DNA of 62,468 nt from Megasphaera geminata F0357 (GCF_000239275.1 NZ_JH417574.1:55111-117578); one strand, 5' to 3'. Shown: positions 37,080 through 47,550, counted from the first letter of the stretch. Numbers and translations are program-made. Notes: a model not told the origin generated them from the sequence alone.

Positions 37080-39452
37080 ATGATCGCCCAGATTATTGTC
37101 AATATAACGGCCAAACGCTTACAAAAAACATTTACATATTCAGTCCCGCCGGCGTTGGCGGAAACAGTCAGGCCGGGCAGCCGGGTCCTCATCCCCTTCG
37201 GCAGACGACGGGAAGAGGGCATTGTCATACGGACGGGGGATGATACAGAAAGGACGGGGGATTTTGAATTAAAGCCCGTTGAAGCCGTATTGTCCGTCCA
37301 GGCGGGCGCTCAGGCTGAAATTATTGAAACGGCCCTTTGGATAAGTACGTATTATCTCTGTAGCCTTGCAGACGCCTTGCGCCTTTTTTTAGTCGAAAAA
37401 AAAGGGATTTCCTGGGATTATCGGCTTTTCAAGGGCCATGAAGACGGCCGGGAGAGCCCGGAGGAAAAGAAGATTTTAAGCTACCTGGACACACATCCGG
37501 GAGCGTCCGAAAAAATTATGTATAAGCTCTTCGGGCCGCTCCCGGTAGAAGAACTCGTCAAAAGAGGAACCGTTCGAAAACTGGAGATATTACGCAATAA
37601 AGTGGCGCCCAAGACGGAAAAATGGCTGCGGTTCAAGCGTCCTGATGACGGCACGCTGATGCGAAAAAAAAGGCAGGCCGAGCTGCTTCTGCTGCTGCAA
37701 GGCAAAGAGTGCCTCTCCTTGCGGGCCGTTCTTGCCGCGGGCTTCAGCCGGGATACGGTCCGCAACCTCATAACGGCCGGATTCCTTGCCGTTGAAGAAC
37801 GCGAAAAGAAAACCGATTATCTTTCACTGGCCGTCGGCACGGACAAAACCTGGCGGCTCATGCATGAACAGGAAGAAGCGATCCGCAGGGTGCAAGAGGA
37901 CAGGGACGGCAGGACCTGGGTGCTGCACGGTATTACCGGCAGCGGAAAAACGGAAGTGTACATGCAGTTGGCCGGGGAGGTTATCGCTTCGGCAAAGCAG
38001 GTGCTTCTCCTGGTCCCGGAAATCGCCTTGACCGGACAGATCGTACGGCGGTTCACAGCCCGTTTCGGCGAAGATGTGGTCGTGATGCACAGCAAACTTT
38101 CAAAAGGGGAGCGTATCAACAACAGGCGGCGTATGGCAAACGGTGAAAGCCATATATGTATCGGCGCCAGGTCGGCCGTTTTTACGCCGCTTGCGGATCT
38201 GGGACTGCTCATTGTCGACGAGGCGCATGACAGTTCGTACAAACAGGATGAGTCGCCCCGTTACCATGCCGTTGCCGTCGCGAGAAAACGTGCCGCCTAT
38301 TACGGCTGCCCCGTCGTACTCGGCAGCGCGACGCCGGCGATAAGCGATTACCATAAGGCGCTCACCGGTGAGTACGGGCTTCTTGAACTCAAACGCCGCG
38401 TTCTCGACCACCCTTTGCCGGAGATAGACGTTGTCGACCATGCGTGATGAACTGGCACGCGGCAATTACAACATCCTGTCCGCTAAGCTCTGCGACCTTT
38501 TACGCGAAACGTTACGACAAAAAAAGCAGGCCATCGTCCTTTTGAACCGAAGAGGGTTTTCCACCTTTGTGATGTGCCGTAAATGCGGTTACGTGGTCAA
38601 GTGCGATACCTGTGACGTGCCGATGGTATATCATAAGGATTCCGAACATTTACGCTGTCATTATTGTGAAGCCGTAAAAGAAGCGCCCGCTTTTTGTCCG
38701 GCATGCCGCAGTAAATACATCAAGTTTTTCGGGGCGGGCACGGAAAAAGCGGAAGCCCAGCTGCGGCAGACCTTTCCTTCGGCGCGCGTTATCCGGCTGG
38801 ATCAGGACACTGCAATGCGGAAAAACAGCGGAGACGCCATAATAGAGAAGCCTTTCGCCGCCATGATTACGATATTCTCTTGGGGACACAGATGGTGGCT
38901 AAAGGCCATGACTTCCCCGAAGTTTCGGCCGTCGGCATATTGGCTGCCGACAGCCTGCTCAACATGCCGGCCTATTGGGCGGGAGAACGAACCTTTCAAC
39001 TGCTTACGCAGGCGGCCGGACGGACCGGACGCGGCACCGCTCCCGGTAAAGTGGTAATGCAAACATACGCGCCGGATCATTATGTCATCAGACACAGCAA
39101 AAATCAGGATTACAAAGGATTTTACGAGGAAGAGATAACGTATCGCCGGGAATTGGCATATCCGCCTTTTGCGCAGCTCGTTAAAATCGTGCTTATCGAC
39201 GAAGACGAAAACGCCCTTTGGGAAAAAGGGCGCCGCCTGTACGATGAGCTGCGCCGTTACAAGGATATCCGGCTTGATCCCGCCCCGGAAATAATCGGCC
39301 CGTATGTCGATATTATAAAAAAAATACGTAACAAATACAGAGCAGTCATTTTATTGCGCGGGCCGGATCTTACCAGTATTAAAGCATATATGCGGGACAA
39401 TGCGGCTTTTTTTGAGCGAGGCGTCCTCATTGATGTAGACCCGGCTTTTTAG
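37080..39452 (+). CDS. priA: Primosomal replication-restart helicase PriA (two frameshifts)
   Basis: PriA recognises collapsed forks and reloads the replisome. The first segment (to 38447) holds the 3'-end-binding domain (VPPALAETVRPGSRVLIPFGRR) and helicase motifs GITGSGKTEVYM and DEAHDSSYKQDESPRYHA. The middle segment (38431-about 38855) carries the zinc-binding cysteines CRKCGYVVKCDTC, CHYC, CPAC. The last (about 38857-39452) contains LLGTQMVAKGHDFPEVSAVGIL and the C-terminal domain. An extra C at 38438-38439 (GACCATG for GACATG) and a missing base near 38850-38857 explain both breaks. The reconstructed length is about 790 residues. Essential-like, so sequence errors are more likely than decay. 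Confidence 0.92.
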
Positions 39453-39464
39453 TCGGGTCTTTCC
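39438..39464 (+). terminator. Weak terminator-like hairpin at the priA end
   Basis: GACCCG (39438-39443) / CGGGTC (39454-39459) stem with the priA stop codon in the loop and a short TTT tail. Confidence 0.45.
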
Positions 39465-39559
39465 GTTGCCTGACTGGTATTACAAAAAAAAATGCGATAT
39501 AATAATGAATACACTGAAAATGTGTGTTTATCCGGATTTACCCTGAGGAGATATACAGA

Positions 39560-40027
39560 ATGGCGTCTTTACGCATAGTCAAAGCAGGAGCGCCTGTATT
39601 AAACGCTACGGCGAAACCTGTAAAAGCAATTACGAAACGCATTAAACACCTTCTCGACGATATGGCCGCAACCATGTATGCCGCAGAAGGAGTCGGCCTG
39701 GCCGCCCCGCAAATCAACGAATCGCTGCAGTTAATCGTCCTGGATGACGGCAACGGCTTAATTGAATTAATCAATCCCGAACTTCTCGAAATATCGGAAG
39801 AGATGGAATACGGACCGGAAGGCTGCCTGAGCGTGCCGGGGATTTACGGAGAGGTCCGCCGTCATACAAAAATAAAAGTACGTGCCCAAAACAGGCGGGG
39901 CGAAGCGGTTGAGTATGAGCCGGAAGGATTTTTAGCCCGTATCTTCCAGCATGAAATGGATCATCTGGCGGGACATTTATTTACCGAAAAAGCGGTAAAT
40001 CTGCGAAAAGTGGATGAAGGACAATGA
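39560..40027 (+). CDS. def: Peptide deformylase
   Basis: Def removes the formyl group from new proteins. The 155-residue protein has all three motifs: GVGLAAPQI, EGCLSVPG (metal Cys) and QHEMDHLAG (metal His residues and catalytic Glu). ATG 39560 follows TGAGGAG at the right spacing; the frame is open farther upstream without a ribosome site. The stop overlaps the fmt start by four bases (ATGA). Confidence 0.96.
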   Translation: MASLRIVKAGAPVLNATAKPVKAITKRIKHLLDDMAATMYAAEGVGLAAPQINESLQLIVLDDGNGLIELINPELLEISEEMEYGPEGCLSVPGIYGEVRRHTKIKVRAQNRRGEAVEYEPEGFLARIFQHEMDHLAGHLFTEKAVNLRKVDEGQ

Positions 40028-40998
40028 GAATACTGTTTATGGGCACGCCCGAGTTTGCTGTCCCTTCCCTGACGGCACTCGTCCAGGCCGGCCATGAGAT
40101 CGTCGGCGTCGTTTCACAGCCGGACAAACAGCGCGGCCGGGGCAAGACCGTTTCCTTTCCGCCGGTAAAAGAAAAAGCGGCGGCACTGGGACTATCCGTC
40201 TTACAACCTCAAACGCTCCGTGACGAACGGGTACTTGCAGCGCTTCGTTCTCTTACCCCGGATGTCATCGTCGTCATCGCTTACGGAAAAATACTGCCTG
40301 CCGGACTGCTGACGCTTGCGCCGCACGGCTGCCTTAATGTTCATGCTTCACTGTTACCGAAATACCGCGGCGCCGCCCCGATTCAATATACCGTCATGAA
40401 CGGCGAAACGGAAGCGGGGATATCCATAATGAAGCTGGATGAGGGCATGGATACGGGGGATATACTGGCTCAGGCCCGACTCCCGCTTGACGGGAAGGAA
40501 ACGACGGGAACGCTTTTCAATACGCTCGCCGTTCTCGGGAAAGATACGCTGCTCGCCGTTCTTGACGACTTGGATACATATGAACGGCGGGCCGTAAAAC
40601 AGGAGCCGGAAAAAGCGACGTATACAAAGAAAATCGATAAAAGCGCGGCATGTATCAATTGGCGGGACGGAGCGGTCACAATAGAAAGGTTGCTGCGCAC
40701 GCTTGACCCGCAGCCGGGCGCCTATACTTTTTTTGACGGAAAACGCCTGAAAATCTGGTCGGCCGACGTAGTTCCCGGGAAAAATGCCCCTGCAGGCACG
40801 ATCCTTGAGGTCACAAAGAAATTTTTCACTGTCCAGACGGGAAAAGACGCGCTTTGCATTAAAGAAGTGCAGCCGGAAAGCCGTAAACGGATGAGCTCGG
40901 CGCAGTTCCTGCAAAGCCACCGGCTGACGGCGGGTACGGTTCTGACGGAAGGCTGCGGCGTTGACCGGCGGCGGGAGAATGAAAATGAACGTTCGTGA
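40024..40998 (+). CDS. fmt: Methionyl-tRNA formyltransferase
   Basis: Fmt formylates initiator Met-tRNA using 10-formyl-tetrahydrofolate. The 324-residue protein shows MRILFMGTPEFAVPSL, the catalytic LNVHASLLPKYRGAAPIQ and DTGDIL motifs, and a C-terminal OB-like domain. It overlaps def by four bases and the rsmB start by 14 bases, the usual def-fmt-rsmB coupling. Confidence 0.96.
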   Translation: MRILFMGTPEFAVPSLTALVQAGHEIVGVVSQPDKQRGRGKTVSFPPVKEKAAALGLSVLQPQTLRDERVLAALRSLTPDVIVVIAYGKILPAGLLTLAPHGCLNVHASLLPKYRGAAPIQYTVMNGETEAGISIMKLDEGMDTGDILAQARLPLDGKETTGTLFNTLAVLGKDTLLAVLDDLDTYERRAVKQEPEKATYTKKIDKSAACINWRDGAVTIERLLRTLDPQPGAYTFFDGKRLKIWSADVVPGKNAPAGTILEVTKKFFTVQTGKDALCIKEVQPESRKRMSSAQFLQSHRLTAGTVLTEGCGVDRRRENENERS

Positions 40999-42310
40999 GG
41001 CGGCTTTTCACAGTTTACTCGCAGTCTGCAAAGACGGCGGCTACAGTAATATTATCGTATCGAAAACCATACAAAAGCAAAATTTCGACGACCGGGACCG
41101 CAGATTTTATACGGAACTCGTATACGGTACCCTGCGGACCCTTAATTATTTGGATCACATTATCAGTACGGTCAGCACTCGCGACATAAAAAAGCTCGAT
41201 CCGGTATGCCTGGCCATCCTGCGCTGCGGCTTATACCAGCTTTTCTTTATGGATAAAGTACCGCCGTCCGCCGCCTGTAATGAAGCGGTAAAAACGGCGC
41301 GTCGTTTCGGCAACGCCGGCATGGCTAAATTTGTGAACGCCCTTTTGCGTAACAGTCTGCGGAAAAAAGAAACATTCACTGTCCCGACGCCGACAGAGGA
41401 TGCGATCCTGCATCTGTCCTTAACGTACCATCAGCCGGCCTGGCTGGTGCGCAAGTGGGTAAAGGACTTCGGCAGAGAAGAAACGACTGCATTATGCCGT
41501 TACTTCGACCGTGTGCCCGACTTATGCATCCGTACCAATACGACGCGTACGACACGGGAGGCGCTGATGACCCTTTTCACGCAAAAAGGGGTGCCCTGCC
41601 GTTGCGCGCTGCATGCACCGGAAGGGATTTATCTGGAGAAAAATCCCGGTATCCGTACGCTTACGGAAATTGCCGGCGGCCTGGGTATGATCCAGGACGA
41701 GCCTTCTCAGCTCGTCGCCCATGTTGTCGCCCCACAGGCCGGTGAAGTCATCTTTGACGTATGCGCCGCGCCGGGCGGAAAAACGACGCATCTCGCCGCC
41801 CTGGGCGGCCGCGGGTGTCTGGTTTACGGGTTTGACATATATGAACATAAATTGAAACTCATCAAAGAAAATGCCCGCATGCTGGGACTGGAAAATATCA
41901 GGACCGTTCTTCAGGATGCCGTTCTGCTCGGCCGTAAGTACGCGGCCAAAGCGGATCGCGTGCTCGTAGACGCGCCGTGTTCCGGTCTGGGCATCTTACG
42001 GCGCAAGCCGGACTTACGCTGGCGCAAACGCCCCGAGGACCTGAAAGCCCTGCCCCCGTTCCAGCGGCAGCTGCTTGAAAGCGCGGCGAAATGCGTTAAA
42101 CCGGGAGGCATCCTGGTATACAGCACTTGTACCATAAACGAAGAGGAAAACGGCGCCGTTGTCGATTCTTTCCTCGCCGCTCACGCAGAGTTCAAAGCCG
42201 TACCCGTAGGAGACAGCCTGGGCTTTCGGCAGGATACTCCGTATCTGTGCATATTACCGCAGCGCGACGGCCTGGACGGATTTTTTATCGCAAAAATGCA
42301 GAAAGCCTGA
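40985..42310 (+). CDS. rsmB: 16S rRNA m5C967 methyltransferase RsmB
   Basis: A 441-residue protein with an N-terminal NusB-like RNA-binding domain (MNVREAAFHSLLAVC ... LVYGTLRTLNYLDHII) and a C-terminal SAM-dependent methyltransferase domain. The latter holds FDVCAAPGGKTTHLA, DAPCSGLGILRRKPD (catalytic-pair Cys) and YSTCTINEEENGAVVDSF (nucleophile Cys). ATG 40985 is preferred over 40979 because GGGAG lies seven bases upstream of it. The rlmN gene starts one base after its stop. Confidence 0.94.
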   Translation: MNVREAAFHSLLAVCKDGGYSNIIVSKTIQKQNFDDRDRRFYTELVYGTLRTLNYLDHIISTVSTRDIKKLDPVCLAILRCGLYQLFFMDKVPPSAACNEAVKTARRFGNAGMAKFVNALLRNSLRKKETFTVPTPTEDAILHLSLTYHQPAWLVRKWVKDFGREETTALCRYFDRVPDLCIRTNTTRTTREALMTLFTQKGVPCRCALHAPEGIYLEKNPGIRTLTEIAGGLGMIQDEPSQLVAHVVAPQAGEVIFDVCAAPGGKTTHLAALGGRGCLVYGFDIYEHKLKLIKENARMLGLENIRTVLQDAVLLGRKYAAKADRVLVDAPCSGLGILRRKPDLRWRKRPEDLKALPPFQRQLLESAAKCVKPGGILVYSTCTINEEENGAVVDSFLAAHAEFKAVPVGDSLGFRQDTPYLCILPQRDGLDGFFIAKMQKA

Positions 42311-42311
42311 T

Positions 42312-43346
42312 ATGAACGATATTTTCGCAATGAACCGCCCGGCTTTGCAAGACTTTCTCTTTTCTCAGGGAATGAAGAAATTCAGGGCCGATCAAATTTT
42401 ACATTACATTTACAAGGAGCATGTATATGATTGGGACGATATGCTCCTTCTGCCCAAGAGCGACAGGACGCTTCTAAAAAAAGAGCTGCCTCTTTATGTT
42501 CCCGCCGTAGTCGCTAAACAAATTTCAGGCGACGGCAATACGGTAAAGCTTTTACTTGAACTTATCGACGGGCAGACCGTCGAGACGGTGCTTATGAAGC
42601 ATGACTACGGTAATTCCGTCTGTCTTTCGTCACAGGTCGGCTGCGCCGTCAACTGCGCCTTCTGCGCCTCCGCGAAAAACGGGTTTATCCGAAATCTCAC
42701 TGTCGGCGAAATGGTAAGCCAGCTTCTCGCGTTTCGGAAATATGTAACCGCTGATCTGCATTCAATCGTCCTTATGGGGACGGGGGAACCGCTGCTCAAT
42801 TATGACAATGTGCTTGCCTTTATGCGGCTCATTCACGAAAAAGAAACGCTGTATCTGGGCTATAGGAACATGACTCTATCCACATCGGGCATCGTCCCGG
42901 CCATGGACAGATTCTCGTCCGAAGGGCTTCCCGTCAATCTGGCCGTATCGCTTCATGCACCGAATGACCGGATCAGACGGCGCATCATGCCCGTTGCCGG
43001 GACGTACGCGCTGAAAGATATTCTGGCAGCGGCGGATCGCTGTTTTAAGGCTACCGGACGAAGGGTTACGTTTGAATATATCCTCATCCGGGATGTCACC
43101 TGCACCCCGGACTGTGCGACACAGCTGGTCAGGCTTTTAGCCGGGAAAAATATCCTCGTCAAGGCGATCCCCGTTAATGATAATTACGATGTCGGCCTCC
43201 ATCGCCCGGAAAAGAAACAAATAGACGATTTTTGCCGTTATGTAAAAAATCACGGCGTACATATCACGCTGCGCCGGGAAATGGGAAGCGGCATACAGGC
43301 CGTCCGAGCACAGCTCCGCAGCAAACGCCGGAAAGAACGTGTATAA
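42312..43346 (+). CDS. rlmN: Dual-specificity 23S rRNA/tRNA m2A methyltransferase RlmN
   Basis: A radical SAM enzyme of 344 residues that methylates C2 of adenine in 23S rRNA (A2503) and some tRNAs. The iron-sulfur motif is CAVNCAFCAS. GTGEPLLNYDNV is the radical-SAM GGE-like motif. The C-terminal part holds the second catalytic Cys. It lies between rsmB and the PP2C phosphatase as in Bacillus. Confidence 0.95.
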   Translation: MNDIFAMNRPALQDFLFSQGMKKFRADQILHYIYKEHVYDWDDMLLLPKSDRTLLKKELPLYVPAVVAKQISGDGNTVKLLLELIDGQTVETVLMKHDYGNSVCLSSQVGCAVNCAFCASAKNGFIRNLTVGEMVSQLLAFRKYVTADLHSIVLMGTGEPLLNYDNVLAFMRLIHEKETLYLGYRNMTLSTSGIVPAMDRFSSEGLPVNLAVSLHAPNDRIRRRIMPVAGTYALKDILAAADRCFKATGRRVTFEYILIRDVTCTPDCATQLVRLLAGKNILVKAIPVNDNYDVGLHRPEKKQIDDFCRYVKNHGVHITLRREMGSGIQAVRAQLRSKRRKERV

Positions 43347-43390
43347 GGTTGCAGCAATGCGCATGCAGGCAGCCGGAAGGAAGTGAAGTA

Positions 43391-44098
43391 TTGGGTATAT
43401 ACGGTGAATCTCGGATCGGTCTGGTTCGAAGTGTAAATGAAGATTCTTTCTATATCAGTGAAAAGGCCGACATTATGGCCGTCGCGGACGGGATGGGCGG
43501 CTATGTGGGCGGCGAAATAGCCAGTCGGACAGCCGTTAAATCCGTAGCCTATTATTTTTCCAATTATACGTACGCTTCCGCCAGACAATTGGAAAAGGCC
43601 ATCGCCTATGCCAACGACTGCATCCTCAGCAAAATTACCATAGATCCCGCCCTGCAGGGAATGGGGACGACGCTGACCGTTGTCACTGTCGTCGGCGACA
43701 AGGCGTATTGGGGCCATGTCGGCGACAGCCGTATTTATCTTTACAGCCGGGGCCAATTAAGACAGATCTCTACGGATCACACGGTTATTCACGACCTCAT
43801 GGAAGGCCACCGTATTACGGCGGACGAAGCGCAGTCACATCCGCAAAAGCATGTCCTTACGCGTGCCGTCGGCGTCGATAAGGACATGCCTGTCGACAGC
43901 GGGACCGTTACGGTTACAAAAGGCGATTGTATCCTCCTGTGCTCGGACGGCCTGACCGGATGCCTTGACGAGCGGGAGATAGCGACGTATCTCAAACATG
44001 CCGCCGGCAAAGAACGGCAAACGGTAAAATCCTTATTTGCAAGAATTTATGATGAAGGCGCTCCGGATAATGCAACGGTCATTATCAAGACACTCTAG
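43391..44098 (+). CDS. prpC: PP2C-type Ser/Thr phosphatase (PrpC/Stp)
   Basis: A 235-residue phosphatase that reverses the partner kinase encoded next. PP2C motifs are VRSVNEDSF, VADGMGGYVGGE, GMGTTLTV, WGHVGDSRIYL, LLCSDGLTG and PDNATVII. The metal-binding Asp residues are all present. The start is TTG 43391: GAAGGA lies about nine bases upstream, and the conserved GxVRxxNED follows closely. The frame is open upstream into rlmN but without support. Confidence 0.93.
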   Translation: MGIYGESRIGLVRSVNEDSFYISEKADIMAVADGMGGYVGGEIASRTAVKSVAYYFSNYTYASARQLEKAIAYANDCILSKITIDPALQGMGTTLTVVTVVGDKAYWGHVGDSRIYLYSRGQLRQISTDHTVIHDLMEGHRITADEAQSHPQKHVLTRAVGVDKDMPVDSGTVTVTKGDCILLCSDGLTGCLDEREIATYLKHAAGKERQTVKSLFARIYDEGAPDNATVIIKTL

Positions 44099-44148
44099 AG
44101 ATTGCGTTCGGATAATTCGATTGGAATGAAAGTGGTGGAAATTCTGAT

Positions 44149-46038
44149 ATGATCGGTCATATATTGGATAACAGATATAAAATATTGGAAAAAGTCGGTT
44201 CCGGCGGTATGGCCAGTGTCTATAAAGCACAGGATATCCTTCTGGACCGCATCGTGGCCGTGAAAATATTACACGGCAAGTACGGGAAAGACAGGGATTT
44301 CGTCGTCCGGTTCCATCAGGAAGCCCAGGCGGCGGCAAAATTATCCCATCCCAATATAGTCAATATGTACGATGTCGGGTTCGACCAGGACGTACACTAT
44401 TTAGTCATGGAATTTGTACGCGGCGAGACCCTCAAAGATTATATCGACAAACACGGCCATCTGCCGATAAACACGGCGATGCAGATTACCTTTGATATCG
44501 GCGACGCTCTGGAACATGCCCATGCCAACGGCATTGTCCACTGCGATATCAAGCCGCACAATATTCTCGTGACGGAGGCGGGAAAAGTCAAAGTGGCGGA
44601 TTTCGGCATCGCCCGCGCAGTCAACGCCAACACGGATAATCTCAAGGACGACTCCGTGGTCGGTTCGGTTCACTATTTTTCTCCCGAACAGGCGGCGGGC
44701 GAACCGATAGATGAACGCACGGACATTTACTCTTTAGGGGTCGTCATGTACGAAATGATGACGGGTGTCGTCCCCTTTGAAGGAGATACCGCAATCGGGA
44801 TAGCCTTACAGCATGTGCAGGACGACGTGGTGCGGCCGACAAAATACAATCGCCGGATCCCTCATCTTGTCGAACGGTGTATTTTAAAAGCCATGTCCAA
44901 AAATCCGGACGACCGTTTCCAGACCGTCAGTGAAATGATGTCCGAGCTCCGTCTCTCGCAAGGCTTCGTAAACAGCAATAAAGGGGCCCTGCCGATTATC
45001 AAGAATAACTTCAACACGCAGCAGCTGCAGACGGTCCGCAGGCCGCCGGCGGAAGAAGAGAAGAAAAAAAATCTCTTTATCCGGGCAGTCGACAACATCA
45101 GCAATCATTCAAAGAAAACCATTGTTTTCAGTATGATCGGGATTTTCCTTATCGCATTTCTGTGGGCCTTCTTTTCGTTCGGTAATTTCTGGAGTACCGA
45201 GAGTATAACCGTTCCCGACGTTACGGGAAAACAGGTGGAAATTGCCCGCTCCATGCTGGAAAAGAAACATCTTTCCGTTTCCGTAAAAGAAGTGGAGAGC
45301 GCCGATGTCCCCATTGGAGAGGTCATGGCCCAAACACCGGGCGGGGGGGCCGTCGTAAAAGCGAACAGGACCATTTATTTGACAGTAAGCAAAGGTAATG
45401 AAGGGGCGGAAGTCCTCATTCCCGATCTGCGCGGCCTGACCGTTTCGGAGGCGGACAGGAAACTGCGGGAAATTCATTTATCCGTAGGCAGTGTCACCTA
45501 TGCCCCCAGTGATGAATATCCGGACGGCAAGATTATCGGCCAGACCCCCTCGTCTCCGGAAAAAGCGTCGAAAGGCGCTAAAATTGACGTAGTCGTCTGC
45601 AAAAACGACGGCAAAAAGGCCAAAGACGCTCCCAGCACTATCGGCATGACCCTGGATACGGCGATTCAAACGCTCCAAAACGCGGGCTATACCATCGGTA
45701 CCATCAGCGGCATAGACGCAAATAAATCGAACAATCAGGCAAAGGTAACCTCTCAGACGCCGGGCAGCGGCAATACGGTCGACATGGGCATTGAATACGC
45801 GTCAGGCACCTCGCCGTCGGGCGGCGCCACCCACACGGGCAATGTAAGCATCAGTATCCCCGGAGGCGCATCGAACCAGCGCGTTCAAATTATCGTGGAA
45901 GACGATACCGGTTCAAAAACGGTGTACGACCGCATGCAGTCCGGCGGCGACAATATCAGTAAAAACGTGACGGGCACGGGGCGTACGCGAGTTAAAGTGT
46001 ACATTAACAATGCCCTTGTACAGGAAGAGGAACTGTAA
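44149..46038 (+). CDS. prkC: PASTA-domain eukaryote-like Ser/Thr kinase
   Basis: A 629-residue membrane kinase that senses cell-wall fragments. The kinase domain (to about residue 275) shows GSGGMASVYKA, VAVKI, HCDIKPHNILV (the usual HRD reads HCD), VADFGIARA and SPEQAAGEPIDERTDIYSLG. One transmembrane helix (around residues 326-348, VFSMIGIFLIAFLWAFFSF) precedes three PASTA repeats (VPDVTGKQVEIARSML, IPDLRGLTVSEADRKL, IGMTLDTAIQTLQNAG). A Ser/Gly/Thr-rich linker and an extra C-terminal domain follow. It works with the upstream phosphatase. Confidence 0.95.
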   Translation: MIGHILDNRYKILEKVGSGGMASVYKAQDILLDRIVAVKILHGKYGKDRDFVVRFHQEAQAAAKLSHPNIVNMYDVGFDQDVHYLVMEFVRGETLKDYIDKHGHLPINTAMQITFDIGDALEHAHANGIVHCDIKPHNILVTEAGKVKVADFGIARAVNANTDNLKDDSVVGSVHYFSPEQAAGEPIDERTDIYSLGVVMYEMMTGVVPFEGDTAIGIALQHVQDDVVRPTKYNRRIPHLVERCILKAMSKNPDDRFQTVSEMMSELRLSQGFVNSNKGALPIIKNNFNTQQLQTVRRPPAEEEKKKNLFIRAVDNISNHSKKTIVFSMIGIFLIAFLWAFFSFGNFWSTESITVPDVTGKQVEIARSMLEKKHLSVSVKEVESADVPIGEVMAQTPGGGAVVKANRTIYLTVSKGNEGAEVLIPDLRGLTVSEADRKLREIHLSVGSVTYAPSDEYPDGKIIGQTPSSPEKASKGAKIDVVVCKNDGKKAKDAPSTIGMTLDTAIQTLQNAGYTIGTISGIDANKSNNQAKVTSQTPGSGNTVDMGIEYASGTSPSGGATHTGNVSISIPGGASNQRVQIIVEDDTGSKTVYDRMQSGGDNISKNVTGTGRTRVKVYINNALVQEEEL

Positions 46039-46041
46039 AAT

Positions 46042-46896
46042 ATGCCCAGAGGAAGAGTCATAAAAAACTATAACGGCTATTACTATGTGGATCCGGGGAG
46101 CGGCGGGGCCGTGGAATGCCGCCGTCGCGGCAAGATGAAAGAAAAAATCCTCGTCGGCGACATGGTCGAATTTACGGCAACGGGCGCGCAGAAGGGTGTG
46201 ATTGAAAAAACGGAACCCCGTAAAAACTCGCTGCGCCGCCCGGCCGTAGCCAATATTGATGCCATGTTCATTGTCATGGCGGCCGCCGCGCCGGATCCGA
46301 GCAGGTTTCTGATCGATCAGATGCTGATGACTTGCGAATACGACGGCATACATCCGTCGCTTTGCTTTAATAAATGTGATCTTGATAAACCCCTGGCCGA
46401 AGAATACGCGGCCTTTTACAGGCGCTGCGGTTACGCCGCGTATCCGGTTTCCGCCTGCACGGGAGAAGGAATCGACAGCCTTAAGGCGCTCCTTGACGGC
46501 AAAGTTACGGCCTTCGCAGGGCCTTCGGGCGTCGGCAAATCAAGCCTGTTAATGCGCATTATCGGCAGAGAACTGGCCGTCGGCAAGGTCAGCGACAAGA
46601 TCGGCCGCGGCCGTCATACAACGCGTCATTCTGAAATCATGAAGCTGCGGGAGCATACGTACGTCATCGATACGCCGGGGTTCAGCGCGCTTGATTTTAC
46701 ACACCTGAAAGAAAAAGAAATTACGTCGCTCATGCCCGATTTAGCAAAATACAGCGGTCATTGCCGCTTTTCTTCCTGTCTTCACCGTTCCGAGCCGGAT
46801 TGTTCCGTCAAACAGGCGCTGGCGGCAGGCAAAATTTTACGGGAGCGTTACGATACCTATTGCAAAATAGAGGATTCTATTGCGGAAAGGAAATAA
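46042..46896 (+). CDS. rsgA: Ribosome small-subunit GTPase RsgA
   Basis: A 284-residue circularly permuted GTPase for late 30S maturation. It begins with an OB-like domain; the permuted G motifs follow as FNKCD, FAGPSGVGKSSL and DTPGFS, then a zinc knuckle with CRFSSCLHRSEPDCSV. It follows prkC by three bases and precedes rpe by six, the conserved prkC-rsgA-rpe order. Confidence 0.95.
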   Translation: MPRGRVIKNYNGYYYVDPGSGGAVECRRRGKMKEKILVGDMVEFTATGAQKGVIEKTEPRKNSLRRPAVANIDAMFIVMAAAAPDPSRFLIDQMLMTCEYDGIHPSLCFNKCDLDKPLAEEYAAFYRRCGYAAYPVSACTGEGIDSLKALLDGKVTAFAGPSGVGKSSLLMRIIGRELAVGKVSDKIGRGRHTTRHSEIMKLREHTYVIDTPGFSALDFTHLKEKEITSLMPDLAKYSGHCRFSSCLHRSEPDCSVKQALAAGKILRERYDTYCKIEDSIAERK

Positions 46897-46902
46897 GTAT
46901 TT

Positions 46903-47550
46903 ATGATTCACATCGGTCCTTCACTTTTAGCGGCGGATTTTTCCCGCCTTGCAGAGGAAATCGGCGATATCGAAAAAGGCGGCGCCGATTTCCTCCATCT
47001 CGATTTGATGGACGGCCATTTTGTTCCCAATTTGACCTTCGGCGTATCTCTTGTGGCGGCGTTGCGCCGCCACACGGCCCTCGTTTTTGACGCCCATCTC
47101 ATGGTCGAACATCCGGAAACCTACATTGACGCTCTGGCCGCCGCAGGCGTGCAGTACGTAACAGTTCACCAGGAGGCGTGCCCCCATTTGGACAGAGTAT
47201 TGCAGCAGATCAGGGAAAAAGGGATGAAATGCGGCGCGGCCCTGAACCCCGCTACACCGGTAAGTACACTGGAATGCGTTGCCTCGTATTTGGACATGAT
47301 TCTTATTATGAGTGTCAATCCCGGGTTCGGCGGCCAGCAATTCATCCCTTATACCGTCGCCAAGGTGGGAGACGCGGCGGAACTTCTGGAAAATGCGGGA
47401 AATACGGCGGCCGTAATCGAAGTGGACGGCGGCATTACGGCGGACACGATCGGTCATGTAACGGCCGCCGGGGCTACGTGGCTGGTTGCGGGCAGCGCGG
47501 TCTTCGGCAGGGCGGACAGGGCGGCCGCAATTGCCGCGTTAAAGGCATAG
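46903..47550 (+). CDS. rpe: Ribulose-phosphate 3-epimerase
   Basis: A 215-residue TIM-barrel enzyme interconverting ribulose-5-P and xylulose-5-P. It has IGPSLLAADFSRLAEEI, HLDLMDGHFVPNLTFG, FDAHLMVEHPE, MSVNPGFGGQQFI and EVDGGITADTI, including the catalytic Asp residues. It is the last gene of the priA-rpe run; an FMN riboswitch follows. Confidence 0.96.
   Translation: MIHIGPSLLAADFSRLAEEIGDIEKGGADFLHLDLMDGHFVPNLTFGVSLVAALRRHTALVFDAHLMVEHPETYIDALAAAGVQYVTVHQEACPHLDRVLQQIREKGMKCGAALNPATPVSTLECVASYLDMILIMSVNPGFGGQQFIPYTVAKVGDAAELLENAGNTAAVIEVDGGITADTIGHVTAAGATWLVAGSAVFGRADRAAAIAALKA

Noticed and set aside
44523-44560. Kinase HRD motif reading HCD as a sign of an inactive PrkC
   Set aside because: The catalytic Asp, the following Lys and Asn, and the DFG motif are all intact; Cys at this place does not remove the catalytic residues.
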